Part shown: positions 16,955 to 25,360 of the stretch, piece by piece
Layout: each line of letters opens with the position of its first letter
Numbering within the stretch: the first letter of the stretch is position 1
Assembly (NCBI RefSeq): GCF_013761175.1
Contig: NZ_JACDUR010000001.1
Coordinates: forward strand, 682,001-746,000
Length of the DNA stretch: 64,000 nt
Source: Nonomuraea soli
GTDB lineage: Bacteria > Actinomycetota > Actinomycetes > Streptosporangiales > Streptosporangiaceae
Direction of reading: 5' to 3'
Translations under genes and position numbers: made by a program
The notes under the pieces: model-generated
Database searches by the model: none
What the model was told of the DNA's origin: nothing
Seen by the model: the letters and a program-made list of their open reading frames with translations, nothing else

Positions 16955-19856
16955 TCTTCGCCAGCCGCGGCCCGCCGTCCGGTCCTTCTGCCTGGGTCAG
17001 GAGGGTTTCCTCCTCGTGGAACTCCTTTTCCCAGACGCCTCTGCGCGACCTTCGGCCCAAAATCGCGGCGGCCTCGTTCAGGTGGCGGCGGGCGGCGGGC
17101 AGGTCGCCGGCGAGCCGATGGGTCTGGGCCAGGCCGAGAGCGCACTCGAAGGACGTGATCTTCGACTGCGTGACCTGCGCCAGCTCCTGGCCCTCCTTGA
17201 GCAGGCGCAATGCCACGTCGTAGTTGCCGAGGCCGAGGTGGATGCGTCCGAGCTTGGCCGTCATGATGCTCACGTGCCAGCGATCTCCGGCCTGGTGAGC
17301 CGACTCCAGGGCCCTCTCCATGGAGGTCCGGGCCTGCTCCGGCCGGCCGAGGCCCAGGTGTGCCAGCCCGACGCTCAGGAGGGCGTAGCGCCTGCCGACC
17401 TCCGATCCGATCTCGGTGGCGATGCGCAGCTGCTCGGTCGAGTGTTCCAGCGCCTCGCTGTAACGCTGGGCGGTGTCCAGGGTCGCGGCCATGTTCGCAT
17501 GCGCCCGCTGCTCGCAGAAACGATCGCCCAGCAGGCGGGCGAGCTCCAGCTGGTGCCGATGGTGGACGAGTGACTCGTCGGTGCGGTCGAGCGCGTTGAG
17601 CGCCGATGCGACGTGGTTGTGCGCCTCCAGCGCCATCCTGACGTCCTCCAGCCGTCGGCTGAAGTCCAGGACCCGCTCGTTCAGCCGCAGCATGTCCCAG
17701 GCCTGGCTGCTGATGTGCAGGTGCCAGTGCAGGCCGAACACCACGGCCACGCCGAGCCGTGCGATCTCGTCGTCGGGCTCGGCCAGCGCCTGGGAGGCCG
17801 CTGCCACCAGGTTGGTGTCCTCGCGCGACAGCCATTCGTGGGCGGAGGTGGCGTCGGCCAGGGGGAGCGGCGCGCTGCGGACCTCGGGCGCCACGGCCTG
17901 GACCCGGTGCGGGTCCGCCAGCACGGCGGCGGAGCGGACGGTGGCGGCGAAGTGCCCCAGCGCCCGGAGCAGGACCGACCGGCGTTTGGCGGGGGCGAGC
18001 TCGGCCGCGAACAGCCGGATCAGATCGTGCATGTGATAGCGGCCGCTGCTGCCCCGCTCGAGCAGGTGCGCCGAGGCCAGGCGTTCGAGCGCCAGGTCGG
18101 CCTCGGCCCAGGTGCCGCCCAGCATGGCGGCGGCCGTGTCCGTGGTCACGTCGGGCACCTGGAGCTGGCCGAGCAGCGACAGGGCTCGTGCCGCGCTCCG
18201 ATCGAGTGCCTCGTCGCTGGAGGCGAGCGCCGACCAGCTCGTCGCGAAGCTCGTGCGCACCGCGAGGTCTCCGGCCTGCAGCTCCTGCAGGCGCCTGCGC
18301 TCGTCGGCCAACCGGTCCGCCAGCACGGACATGTGCCATCCGGGCTGATCGGCCAGCCTGGCGCCCGCGATGCGGAGGGCGAGAGGCAGCCCGCCGCACA
18401 ACCGTACGATGCGTTCCGCATGCTCCGGATCGGCGGCGCAGCGCTCGGCTCCCACCAGCTTCGCCAGCAGGGTGAAGGCCTCCGTCTCCGGCATGCGCCC
18501 GAGCCGGACCTGGACGCAGTCGTCGATGTGCGACAGGGACTCGCGACTGGTGACGAGCACGCTGCATCCGGCCGGCAACGGCAACAACGGGCGGATCTGC
18601 GCCGGCCCCGCCGCCCCGTCGAGGACCACCAGGATCCGCTGCCCGGCCATGACCTCGCGCAGGCGCTGGACGGCCTCGCCGGGTTCGCGCGGGATCTCCT
18701 CCCGATCCTCGCCCAGAGCTCTCAGGAGCCGGCCGATCACGTCCAAGGGGCGCAGCGGTTCGACCCCGGGAGTCGCTCCCTGGAGACTCACGAACAGCCG
18801 CCCGTCGGGGAACCCGTCGCCCGCCAGGTGCGCGGCGTGGACGGCCAGGGCGGACTTCCCTGCTCCGGGTGGGCCGGAGATCGCCACGACGGCGGGTGGA
18901 GGGGAGCCGTCCCACGGAGCCAGGACGGACCTCAGCCGGATCGTCTCGGCATGGCGGCCCACGAAGCTCTGCAGATCGCGGGGAAGCTGGTTCGGCGCCG
19001 CCCGGTGCTCGCGCAGGACGGCGGGGGGCGCCGCCCGCCGGATGATGTCGTGGCAGCGTACGAGGCGCTCGCCCGGAGCCACTCCCAGCTCGTCGGCCAG
19101 GATCCGGCGGCCGTCTTCGTAGACGCGGAGGGCGTCGGCGGTCCGTCCCGCCTGGTGCAACGCCACCATGAGCAGCTCGCGCAGCCGCTCGCGCAGGGGG
19201 TGCAGGCGGATACGCCCGCTGAGATCGTCGATGGCGTCGTCGGGTCGCTGGAGATCGAGCAGGAGCTGTCCCCGCGTCTCGGCCACCCGCAGGTGAAGCT
19301 CCTCGAGGCGCGTGCGCTCGGCTTCCGCGAAGGGACCGGGTAACCCGCAGAGCGGAGTGCCGCGCCACAGGCGTCCGGCGCGTTCCACCAGCGCGAGGGC
19401 GGCCTCGGCCGGGAGCTGCCTGGCCTCATGGAGATAGGCGTCGTACAGGAGGGAGTCGACGTCGCGCGGATCGAGGTCGAGCCGGTAGCCCTGTGGGGCC
19501 GCGACGAGCAGGGCGGCGGGCGCCCGCGGCCCCCGGTCGGGTTCCAGCGCGCGCCTCAGACCGGCCACATAGGTGTGGAGGTTCTGGAGGGCGCTCCTCG
19601 GAACCCGCTCCCCCCACAGATCATCGATCAGGCGATCGGTGGGGACGACCTGGCCTGCGTTCGTCGCCAGGATCGCCAGAACCGCACGCTGGCGGGGCGA
19701 GCCCAGGGCGACGGCGGCCGACTTCCTGAGCGCGGTGACCTGACCCAGGAGTCGAACGAAGACGATGCCAGACAACGAGGTGCTCCGCGGTGGCTGGGGG
19801 AGATCGGAACCGCAGCCTAACGGCATCACCGACCACAGGTAAGTGTCTGCGGTCAT
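16947..19856 (-). CDS. AfsR/SARP-family regulator with NB-ARC and TPR domains
   Basis: Large cytoplasmic regulator (up to 969 residues) of the AfsR type. Order: SARP winged helix (residues ~30-120, LGSPRQRAVLAILATNAGQV), BTAD helical domain (~125-275), NB-ARC ATPase with Walker A GPPGAGKSAL (~327) and Walker B RILVVLDGA (~385), then TPR repeats to the C-terminus. Such proteins switch on antibiotic and secondary-metabolite genes. The true start is unclear: ATG 19856, ATG 19826 and TTG 19775 all precede the conserved domain and none has a good ribosome site. It lies downstream, on the same strand, of the 43-residue peptide gene and its terminator. Confidence 0.9.
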   Translation of the reverse strand: MTADTYLWSVMPLGCGSDLPQPPRSTSLSGIVFVRLLGQVTALRKSAAVALGSPRQRAVLAILATNAGQVVPTDRLIDDLWGERVPRSALQNLHTYVAGLRRALEPDRGPRAPAALLVAAPQGYRLDLDPRDVDSLLYDAYLHEARQLPAEAALALVERAGRLWRGTPLCGLPGPFAEAERTRLEELHLRVAETRGQLLLDLQRPDDAIDDLSGRIRLHPLRERLRELLMVALHQAGRTADALRVYEDGRRILADELGVAPGERLVRCHDIIRRAAPPAVLREHRAAPNQLPRDLQSFVGRHAETIRLRSVLAPWDGSPPPAVVAISGPPGAGKSALAVHAAHLAGDGFPDGRLFVSLQGATPGVEPLRPLDVIGRLLRALGEDREEIPREPGEAVQRLREVMAGQRILVVLDGAAGPAQIRPLLPLPAGCSVLVTSRESLSHIDDCVQVRLGRMPETEAFTLLAKLVGAERCAADPEHAERIVRLCGGLPLALRIAGARLADQPGWHMSVLADRLADERRRLQELQAGDLAVRTSFATSWSALASSDEALDRSAARALSLLGQLQVPDVTTDTAAAMLGGTWAEADLALERLASAHLLERGSSGRYHMHDLIRLFAAELAPAKRRSVLLRALGHFAATVRSAAVLADPHRVQAVAPEVRSAPLPLADATSAHEWLSREDTNLVAAASQALAEPDDEIARLGVAVVFGLHWHLHISSQAWDMLRLNERVLDFSRRLEDVRMALEAHNHVASALNALDRTDESLVHHRHQLELARLLGDRFCEQRAHANMAATLDTAQRYSEALEHSTEQLRIATEIGSEVGRRYALLSVGLAHLGLGRPEQARTSMERALESAHQAGDRWHVSIMTAKLGRIHLGLGNYDVALRLLKEGQELAQVTQSKITSFECALGLAQTHRLAGDLPAARRHLNEAAAILGRRSRRGVWEKEFHEEETLLTQAEGPDGGPRLAKII

Positions 19857-19927
19857 GTAGTTGAAATGTAGAGCTCTCGCCTACCCTGGCCGGTCTCGGC
19901 TTGGTCAGAGCCGGGACCCGCCAGGTG

Positions 19928-19960
19928 CGCTTGGCGCACCTTCACGGGGTGCGCCAAGCG
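19928..19960 (-). terminator. 13-bp hairpin directly after the secreted-peptide gene
   Basis: CGCTTGGCGCACC (19928-19940) pairs perfectly with GGTGCGCCAAGCG (19948-19960), with a 7-base loop. On the minus strand it starts five bases after the peptide stop codon. There is no U-tract, as is usual for GC-rich actinomycete terminators. Its placement supports the small frame upstream being a real transcribed gene, and separates it from the AfsR-like gene. Confidence 0.75.
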
Positions 19961-19964
19961 GTGG

Positions 19965-20096
19965 TCAACAGCAGGGCGAGTCCGCGTATGCACTCAGGGG
20001 GGACACGGTGGCGTGTGCGGTCGTACTATTGCCACCAAGTGTTACCAGAGCCGCGACGGCGGCAATGAGCGCGGACAGGGCAATGCGCTTGCGCAT
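19965..20096 (-). CDS. 43-residue secreted peptide, candidate signalling peptide
   Basis: Small gene divergent from the XRE-TPR regulator, starting 59 bases from it. The product begins MRKRIALSAL, continues with a hydrophobic core (IAAVAALVTL) and reaches a signal-peptidase-like site TTAHA (residues 25-29). That leaves a mature peptide of about 14 residues ending ADSPCC. The ATG at 20096 follows a GAGGGAG ribosome site by eight to nine bases, and a strong hairpin follows the stop. Codon use is less GC-biased than in neighbours (ATT, AGT, AAT, ACA, CTT). A short secreted peptide beside an HTH-TPR protein recalls RRNPP quorum-sensing pairs (PlcR-PapR, Rgg-SHP). That role is inference; the reading frame and signal peptide are seen. 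Confidence 0.75.
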   Translation of the reverse strand: MRKRIALSALIAAVAALVTLGGNSTTAHATVSPLSAYADSPCC

Positions 20097-20129
20097 GGGG
20101 GGTTCTCCCTCGCCAGGTGAGTTGCTGGG

Positions 20130-20137
20130 ACTATCTT
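20130..20137. promoter_or_regulatory. overlapping divergent -10-like elements
   Basis: ACTATCTT contains TATCTT (20132-20137, rightward, towards the XRE-TPR gene) and, on the other strand, GATAGT (20135-20130, leftward, towards the peptide gene). Either is a fair -10 hexamer. No convincing -35 is visible for either, which suggests activator dependence. Binding of one regulator here could switch both genes. Confidence 0.35.
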
Positions 20138-20154
20138 CTCAGGGAGTGGAAGCG

Positions 20155-21432
20155 GTGGCCACATCTGACTTGGTCGGACTGCGAATTAAGACGGTTCGGC
20201 GCCAGCGCGGTCTGTCTCAGGCGCAACTTGCTCATCCCGAACTGTCCGACAGCTATATCTCATTGATCGAAAGTGGTAAGCGCACTCCGACTCCCTCCGT
20301 CCTCGAACTTCTGGCCCAGAAGCTCGATTGCTCGTTGTCGTATCTGCTCAACGGCGTGACCGCGGAGCAGATGCGCGACCTCGAACTGGCACTGGGCTAT
20401 GCCGATCTCGCGCTGGAGAATGGCGAAGCCTTCGAAGCTCGTGTCCGATTCGTGGAGCTTTTGGCGGACAGTAATCTGACAGGTCTGACTGCCCTGCGTC
20501 AATCCGCGGAATTCGGGCTCGCCCGCGCACACGAGGCATGTGGAGAGCAGAAAGAGGCCATCGTCATCTTCCGCAGGCTTCAGGGCGAGCAGCTTTCCGA
20601 CGAGCAGCAGATCGAACTCGCCAAGTCGCTGTGCCGCCTTTACAGGGTCAGCGGACGTCTGACCGAGTCTGTCGAGGTGGCCGAGTCCACTCTGGCGTCC
20701 CGCTCGGCGTGGTCCGACGCGTATGTCGAGCTCGGCGCCACTCTGCTGGCGGCTTACTGGGAGCGGGGCGACCTGCTGCGCGCCCGTCAGTTCGTCGCCG
20801 AACTGCTCGACGCCGCCGAGGCGCTGGGCTCGCCGCGCGCGCTGGTCGCGGCGAACTGGAACGCCGCCTACACCGCCCGGCGCACGGGACACGGCGGCGA
20901 GGCGCTGAACTTCGCGGAGAAGGCGCTGGCCGTGCAGGTGGAGAACGGGCCCTCCCGCTTCTCTGGCGCCATGCACGTGACCGTCGCCAACCTCTACCTC
21001 CGGTTGCGGCCGGAGCAGACGTCCCGCGCGATCGAGTTCCTCGAGCGGGCCATGCAGATCTTCTCCGAGTCGCCGGCCACCGCCTTCGAACAGGCCAACG
21101 CCCGGCTGGAGCGATCGCGCGCCGAGATCATGTCCGGACGCCTCGACACGGCGATCAGCTTCGCCGAGGAGGGTCTGACCCTGCTGCCCGACTCGGCGCA
21201 GATCCTCGCTACCGAGGCGCACCTGCTGAAGAGCCGCGCGTACGGCCTGCAGAACCACGCGGAGGAGGCGGCCCGCGAGCTCAGCCTCGCCCGCGACGTG
21301 CTCTTCACCATGGAGAAGGCCGACATCGCCGTCGAATACTGGTTCGCCGCTGCCGAGACCTCTGAACTGCTCGGCGACTCCGACGGTGCCGTGGACGCCT
21401 ACCAGAAGGCGCTGGCGGCGGCAGGCCTGTAG
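20155..21432 (+). CDS. XRE-family HTH regulator with C-terminal TPR domain (RRNPP-like receptor candidate)
   Basis: Cytoplasmic regulator of 425 residues. The N-terminal Cro/CI-type helix-turn-helix (residues ~5-62) reads LRIKTVRRQRGLSQAQLA, then SDSYISLIESGKRTPTPS and LDCSLSYLLNG. About nine TPR-like helical pairs follow to the C-terminus (for example FGLARAHEACGEQKEAIVI and NARLERSRAEIMSGRLDTAI). This layout is that of RRNPP peptide receptors. GTG 20155 was chosen because AGGGAG lies eight bases upstream; a longer frame runs antisense through the peptide gene and is not credible. The first ~500 bases use more A/T-ending codons than the rest of the window. The divergent secreted peptide is the obvious candidate ligand. 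Confidence 0.88.
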   Translation: MATSDLVGLRIKTVRRQRGLSQAQLAHPELSDSYISLIESGKRTPTPSVLELLAQKLDCSLSYLLNGVTAEQMRDLELALGYADLALENGEAFEARVRFVELLADSNLTGLTALRQSAEFGLARAHEACGEQKEAIVIFRRLQGEQLSDEQQIELAKSLCRLYRVSGRLTESVEVAESTLASRSAWSDAYVELGATLLAAYWERGDLLRARQFVAELLDAAEALGSPRALVAANWNAAYTARRTGHGGEALNFAEKALAVQVENGPSRFSGAMHVTVANLYLRLRPEQTSRAIEFLERAMQIFSESPATAFEQANARLERSRAEIMSGRLDTAISFAEEGLTLLPDSAQILATEAHLLKSRAYGLQNHAEEAARELSLARDVLFTMEKADIAVEYWFAAAETSELLGDSDGAVDAYQKALAAAGL

Positions 21433-21476
21433 CGACGTCCAGACCGGGTGGTGCCGTGGGTAGCCTTGGGGGTGCC

Positions 21477-22079
21477 ATGAAGAGATCCCCGCTCGCGGCA
21501 CTCACCGCGCTTCTCGCTGCCCTGCTGGCCCTCGGCGTCGCCACCCCCGCGCTGGCGCACGACACCCTCAAGGGCAGCGACCCCAAGAAGGACTCCACCG
21601 TCGAGAAGGTGGAGCAGGTCAAGCTCGAGTTCAACGCCAGGGTCCGCATGCCGTACGTGATCGTGCGCGACGCGGGCGGCAAGGCGTTCCAGGACGGCAA
21701 GCCGGAGCTCGACGGCAGGTGGGTCACGCAGGCGCTGACGGAGACGTTGCCCGACGGCGCGTACACCATCGCCTACCGCGTCGTCTCCTCCGACGGTCAC
21801 CCGATCGAGGGTGAGGTGCCGTTCACGGTCAAGGGCGCGCCCAAGGCCGAGCCGAGCGAGAGCGCCACTCCGGAGGCGAGCGCGAGCGCCGCGGCGACGC
21901 CGGTCGGCACGCCGACGCAGGCGCAGGCGACGGCGACCGAGCAGGCGAGTGCCGAGCAGGCGAGTGCCGAGCAGGGTCAGGAGGGCGGCGGGTTCCCGGT
22001 GTGGCTGATCGTCGTGGTCGGCGCGCTCGTGGGCATCGGCATCGGGTTCCTGATCAGCGCGCGGAAAGCCAAGCCATGA
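21477..22079 (+). CDS. CopC-domain copper-binding protein, membrane anchored
   Basis: Extracytoplasmic protein of 200 residues. A signal peptide (LAALTALLAALLALGVATPALA) ends just before His in AHDTLKGSDPKKDS, which places the CopC amino-terminal histidine at the mature N-terminus as expected for Cu(II) binding. The CopC beta-barrel continues to DGHPIEGEVPFTV, whose His is the second family ligand. A low-complexity Ala/Glu/Ser/Thr linker and a C-terminal membrane helix (FPVWLIVVVGALVGIGIGFL) follow. Its TGA overlaps the ATG of the CopD-CtaG gene (ATGA), so the pair act together in copper delivery. Confidence 0.92.
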   Translation: MKRSPLAALTALLAALLALGVATPALAHDTLKGSDPKKDSTVEKVEQVKLEFNARVRMPYVIVRDAGGKAFQDGKPELDGRWVTQALTETLPDGAYTIAYRVVSSDGHPIEGEVPFTVKGAPKAEPSESATPEASASAAATPVGTPTQAQATATEQASAEQASAEQGQEGGGFPVWLIVVVGALVGIGIGFLISARKAKP

Positions 22080-24040
22080 GCCGGGCGGCGCGGCTCGGGC
22101 TGGTCGCGGGCGCGGCCGCGCTGGCCGGTCTGGCGCTGGCGATGGTCCTGGGCGGGGCGGCGTTCCCGAGGATCATCCCGGGGCTGCCGACGGCCGACGC
22201 CTTCGTGCGGTGGGCGCTGCCGGTCTCGAGGCTGGTCATGGATGTGGCCGGCGCGCTGACGGTGGGTCTGCTGATGGCGGCGGCCGCGTTCTTCCCCAGT
22301 GACAAGGGCATGCTCGGCGCCACCGCGCAGGGGTATGTGAAGGCGGCTTCGTGGTCGGCCGTGGTGTGGGCGGCGGGCGCGGCGGCGACGCTGCTGTTCG
22401 GGGCGGCCGACACCTTCCCCGACCCGCTGCCGGTCGTGGTGCAGGATTATCTGACCAGTTACGCCAGCCAGACACCGCAGGGCATCGGGTTGACGCTCGT
22501 GGTGCTGTTCGCGCTGGCCATCGCCCTGTTCTCGCGCGGCGCGATCACGGTGGGCGCGGCCGGCGGGCTGCTGGTGCTGGCGATCGCGACGATGTTGCCG
22601 CCGTCGCTGACGGGCCACGCGGCCAGCTCGCCCAACCACGACATGGCCATTTCCGGCCTGGCCGCCCACGTCGTGGGCATCGCGTTGTGGGTGGGCGGCC
22701 TCGCGGTGCTGTCGTTCCACGCGCTGCGCAAGGGGCCGCAGCTGGAGATCGCGGCCGACCGCTTCTCCCGCATGGCGCTCTGGGCCTACATCCTGGTCGG
22801 GCTGTCGGGCCTGTTCAGCGTGCTGGCCAGGCTCGCGGCGGTCGACGACCTCTGGACCTCCTCGTACGGCATGCTGATCGTCGCCAAGATCGCCGCTTTC
22901 GTCCTGCTGGGTTATGCCGGGTGGTGGCACCGTCGTTCGACGCTCGCCCAGCTCGGCAAGGGTTCGCAGCAGGCGTTCGTCAGGCTGGCGGTCGGCGAGG
23001 TCGTGCTGATGGCGGCGACGATGGGCCTGGCGGTGGTGTTGTCGCGCACCCCTCCGCCGGTGGTCGACCTGCCCGCCGATCGTGCCTTCGAGCTGCTGGG
23101 CTTCCTGATGCCGCCGGAGATCTCGGCGGCCAACCTGGCGAGCCTGTGGCGGTTCGACCTGTTCACGGCCTCGATCGCGGCGCTGCTCGGCGGGCTGTAC
23201 GCCGCGGGTGTCGTCCGGCTGGTCAGGCGGGGCGACGCGTGGCCGTGGGGCCGCACGATCTCCTGGTTCGTCGGTGTGGCCATCCTGGTCGTGGCCACGC
23301 AGAGCGGCCTGGCCCGCTACGCCATGGTGATGTTCAGCGCCCACATGGTCGAGCACATGACGCTGACCATGGTGGTACCGATCTTCCTGGTGCTGGGCGC
23401 CCCGATGACGCTGGCGCTGCGGGCGCTGAAGCCCGCCGCCAAGCGGGGCGACCGGGGGCCGCGCGAGTGGCTGACGGTGATCCTCAACAGCGGCTTCGTC
23501 AAGGTAATCTCGCATCCGGCGATCGCGACGGCGATCTTCGTCGCCTCGACGTACGCGCTGTACTTCACGCCGCTGTTCCAGTCGGCCATGGAGGAGCACC
23601 TGGGTCACATCGTGATGACCGTGCACTTCCTGGCCAGCGGGTGCCTGTTCTTCTGGGTGATCATCGGGGTCGATCCGGCTCCGCACCGCCTGCCGTACGT
23701 CGGGCGGCTCCTGACGCTCTTCGTCACCATGCCCTTCCACGCGTTCTTCGGCATCGCGCTGATGATGTTCGGCTCGGTGATCGCGCAGGACTGGTACGAA
23801 CAGCTGGGCCGTACCTGGGGCGGCACGCTGCTGGAGGACCAGAACAACGGCGGGGCGATCGCCTGGGGCTTCGGCGAGATCCCGACGCTGATCGTGCTGA
23901 TCGCCCTGGCCTACCAGTGGTACCACGACGAGGAGCGCAAGGCCCGGCGCTCCGACCGCCGCGCGGAGAAGGGCGACGTCGAACTCGCCGCCTACAACGC
24001 CTACCTCGCCAGGCTCAACAAGGCCGACAAGGGAGAGTAG
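22076..24040 (+). CDS. CopD-CtaG fusion, copper import / cytochrome oxidase assembly
   Basis: Polytopic membrane protein of 654 residues. The N-terminal part (residues ~50-330) is CopD-like, with the conserved LTGHAASSPNHDMA and AAHVVGIALWVGGL histidines. The C-terminal part (~360-610) is a caa3-type CtaG domain (FSAHMVEHMTLTMVVPIFLVLG, HPAIATAIF, HIVMTVHFLASGCLFFW). Such fusions are common in actinobacteria and supply copper to the CuB site of cytochrome c oxidase. Translationally coupled to copC. Start ATG at 22076 sits in the ATGA overlap; the upstream in-frame extension lies within copC. Confidence 0.93.
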   Translation: MSRAARLGLVAGAAALAGLALAMVLGGAAFPRIIPGLPTADAFVRWALPVSRLVMDVAGALTVGLLMAAAAFFPSDKGMLGATAQGYVKAASWSAVVWAAGAAATLLFGAADTFPDPLPVVVQDYLTSYASQTPQGIGLTLVVLFALAIALFSRGAITVGAAGGLLVLAIATMLPPSLTGHAASSPNHDMAISGLAAHVVGIALWVGGLAVLSFHALRKGPQLEIAADRFSRMALWAYILVGLSGLFSVLARLAAVDDLWTSSYGMLIVAKIAAFVLLGYAGWWHRRSTLAQLGKGSQQAFVRLAVGEVVLMAATMGLAVVLSRTPPPVVDLPADRAFELLGFLMPPEISAANLASLWRFDLFTASIAALLGGLYAAGVVRLVRRGDAWPWGRTISWFVGVAILVVATQSGLARYAMVMFSAHMVEHMTLTMVVPIFLVLGAPMTLALRALKPAAKRGDRGPREWLTVILNSGFVKVISHPAIATAIFVASTYALYFTPLFQSAMEEHLGHIVMTVHFLASGCLFFWVIIGVDPAPHRLPYVGRLLTLFVTMPFHAFFGIALMMFGSVIAQDWYEQLGRTWGGTLLEDQNNGGAIAWGFGEIPTLIVLIALAYQWYHDEERKARRSDRRAEKGDVELAAYNAYLARLNKADKGE

Positions 24041-24125
24041 CCACGAAGGCCTCCCCTTTTTCCGGTGCGCGGGTAGCCTGGCAAGTGGGGGAGGGGCATC
24101 GCCACCTACGGAAGGCGAGCGATTG

Positions 24126-24515
24126 GTGGATGAGACGCGCATGCGCGGGGGGCGGAGCCTGGCCGAAACCTTGGGGGAAGATCTCGACGAGTGGTCCGCG
24201 CGCACGGGCATCACGGTCGAGACGTGGGCTCTGCCCGACCATGACGTCCCCCCGAGGCTGGCCGACGGGATCAGGCGGGCGTTGCGCGAGGCGCTGGCCA
24301 ATGTGGAACGTTTCAGCCGGCCCCGCGTGGTCTCCGTGGCGATCACGGTGTCGCCCAGCGGCCTGCGCATGACCGTGGCCGACGACGGCGAGGGCACCGG
24401 CTGGGAGCTCGCCGGGCTGCGCGCCGTCTTCGCCGAGCTCGGCGGGCGGGTCTCGGCCAACCACCTGCCCGGCCAGGGCACCACCCTGACCGGGGTCGTG
24501 GCTAGGGCGCGGTGA
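24126..24515 (+). CDS. stand-alone HATPase_c domain protein
   Basis: Protein of about 129 residues that matches only the ATP-binding domain of NarL-type histidine kinases. The N-box is [21 protein letters not shown], G1 is [10 protein letters not shown], and the G2-like region is [20 protein letters not shown] followed by GTTLTGVV. No dimerisation/phospho-acceptor or sensor domain is present. GGAAGG (24110-24115) precedes TTG 24123/GTG 24126. It could be an anti-sigma-like ATPase or a separate catalytic module for an incomplete kinase. Its 3' end overlaps the convergent map gene by 14 bases. Partner unknown. Confidence 0.75.
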   Translation: MDETRMRGGRSLAETLGEDLDEWSARTGITVETWALPDHDVPPRLADGIRRALREALANVERFSRPRVVSVAITVSPSGLRMTVADDGEGTGWELAGLRAVFAELGGRVSANHLPGQGTTLTGVVARAR

Positions 24516-25350
24516 GGATCTCGCTGCCCGAGTCGGTCACCAGGATGGTGTGCTCGAACTGGGCGGTGCGCTTGCGGTCCTTGGTGACGGCGGTCCAGCC
24601 GTCGGCCCACATGTCGTAGTCGATCGTGCCGAGCGTCAGCATGGGCTCGATCGTGAAGGTCATCCCCGGCAGCAGCGTGACCTGCAGCGACGGGTCGTCG
24701 TAGTGGGGCACCATGAGGCCGGAGTGGAAGGTGGTGCCGATGCCGTGGCCGGTGAAGTCGCGCACCACGCCGTAGCCGAAGCGCTTGGCGTAGGCCTCGA
24801 TCACGCGGCCGACGACGTTGAGCTGGCGGCCGGGCGCGACCGCCCTGATGGCGCGGTTCATCGCCTCCTCGGTGCGCTCGACGAGCAGCCGTGACTCCTC
24901 GTCGACCTCGCCCACCAGGAAGGTGGCGTCGGTGTCGCCGTGCACGCCGCCGATGAAGGCGGTGATGTCGACGTTGACGATGTCGCCGTCGTTGAGCACG
25001 GTGTCGTCGGGGATGCCGTGGCAGATCACCTCGTTGATCGAGGTGCACAGCGACTTGGGGTAGCCCCGGTAGCCCAGCGTGCTGGGGTAGGCGTCGTGGT
25101 CGAGCAGGAACTCGTGGCCGACGCGGTCGAGCTCGTCGGTGGTCACGCCGGGCGCGACGTGCTTGCCGACTTCCTGCAGCGCCTGGGCGGCGATGCGACC
25201 GGCGATCCGCATGCGCTCGATGATCTCGGGCGTCTTGACGTCGGATTCGCCGGTCTTGGGCCGCTTCTTGCCGACATACTCCGGCCGCTCGATGTGGGCG
25301 GGGACCTTCCGCATGGGCGAGATCCGCCCTGGCTGGAGCACTGTCGTCAT
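24502..25350 (-). CDS. map: methionine aminopeptidase, type I
   Basis: Removes N-terminal Met from nascent proteins; a cytosolic dimetal enzyme of 282 residues. All metal ligands are recognisable: two Asp in [20 protein letters not shown], His in [11 protein letters not shown], Glu in [10 protein letters not shown] and Glu in [10 protein letters not shown]. The substrate His is in [10 protein letters not shown]. It has the ~40-residue N-terminal extension with a PxxP-like stretch that marks the actinobacterial class Ic enzymes ([18 protein letters not shown]). Start ATG 25350 (MTTVLQPG) preferred over a longer frame. Probably essential unless a second map gene exists elsewhere. Confidence 0.96.
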   Translation of the reverse strand: MTTVLQPGRISPMRKVPAHIERPEYVGKKRPKTGESDVKTPEIIERMRIAGRIAAQALQEVGKHVAPGVTTDELDRVGHEFLLDHDAYPSTLGYRGYPKSLCTSINEVICHGIPDDTVLNDGDIVNVDITAFIGGVHGDTDATFLVGEVDEESRLLVERTEEAMNRAIRAVAPGRQLNVVGRVIEAYAKRFGYGVVRDFTGHGIGTTFHSGLMVPHYDDPSLQVTLLPGMTFTIEPMLTLGTIDYDMWADGWTAVTKDRKRTAQFEHTILVTDSGSEILTAP

Positions 25351-25360
25351 GGGACCGAGT

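Noticed and set aside
19861..20154. Possible 98-residue N-terminal extension of the XRE-TPR regulator
   Set aside because: The extension has no conserved sequence, runs through a strong terminator hairpin, and is antisense to the secreted-peptide gene; the GTG at 20155 has a good ribosome site.
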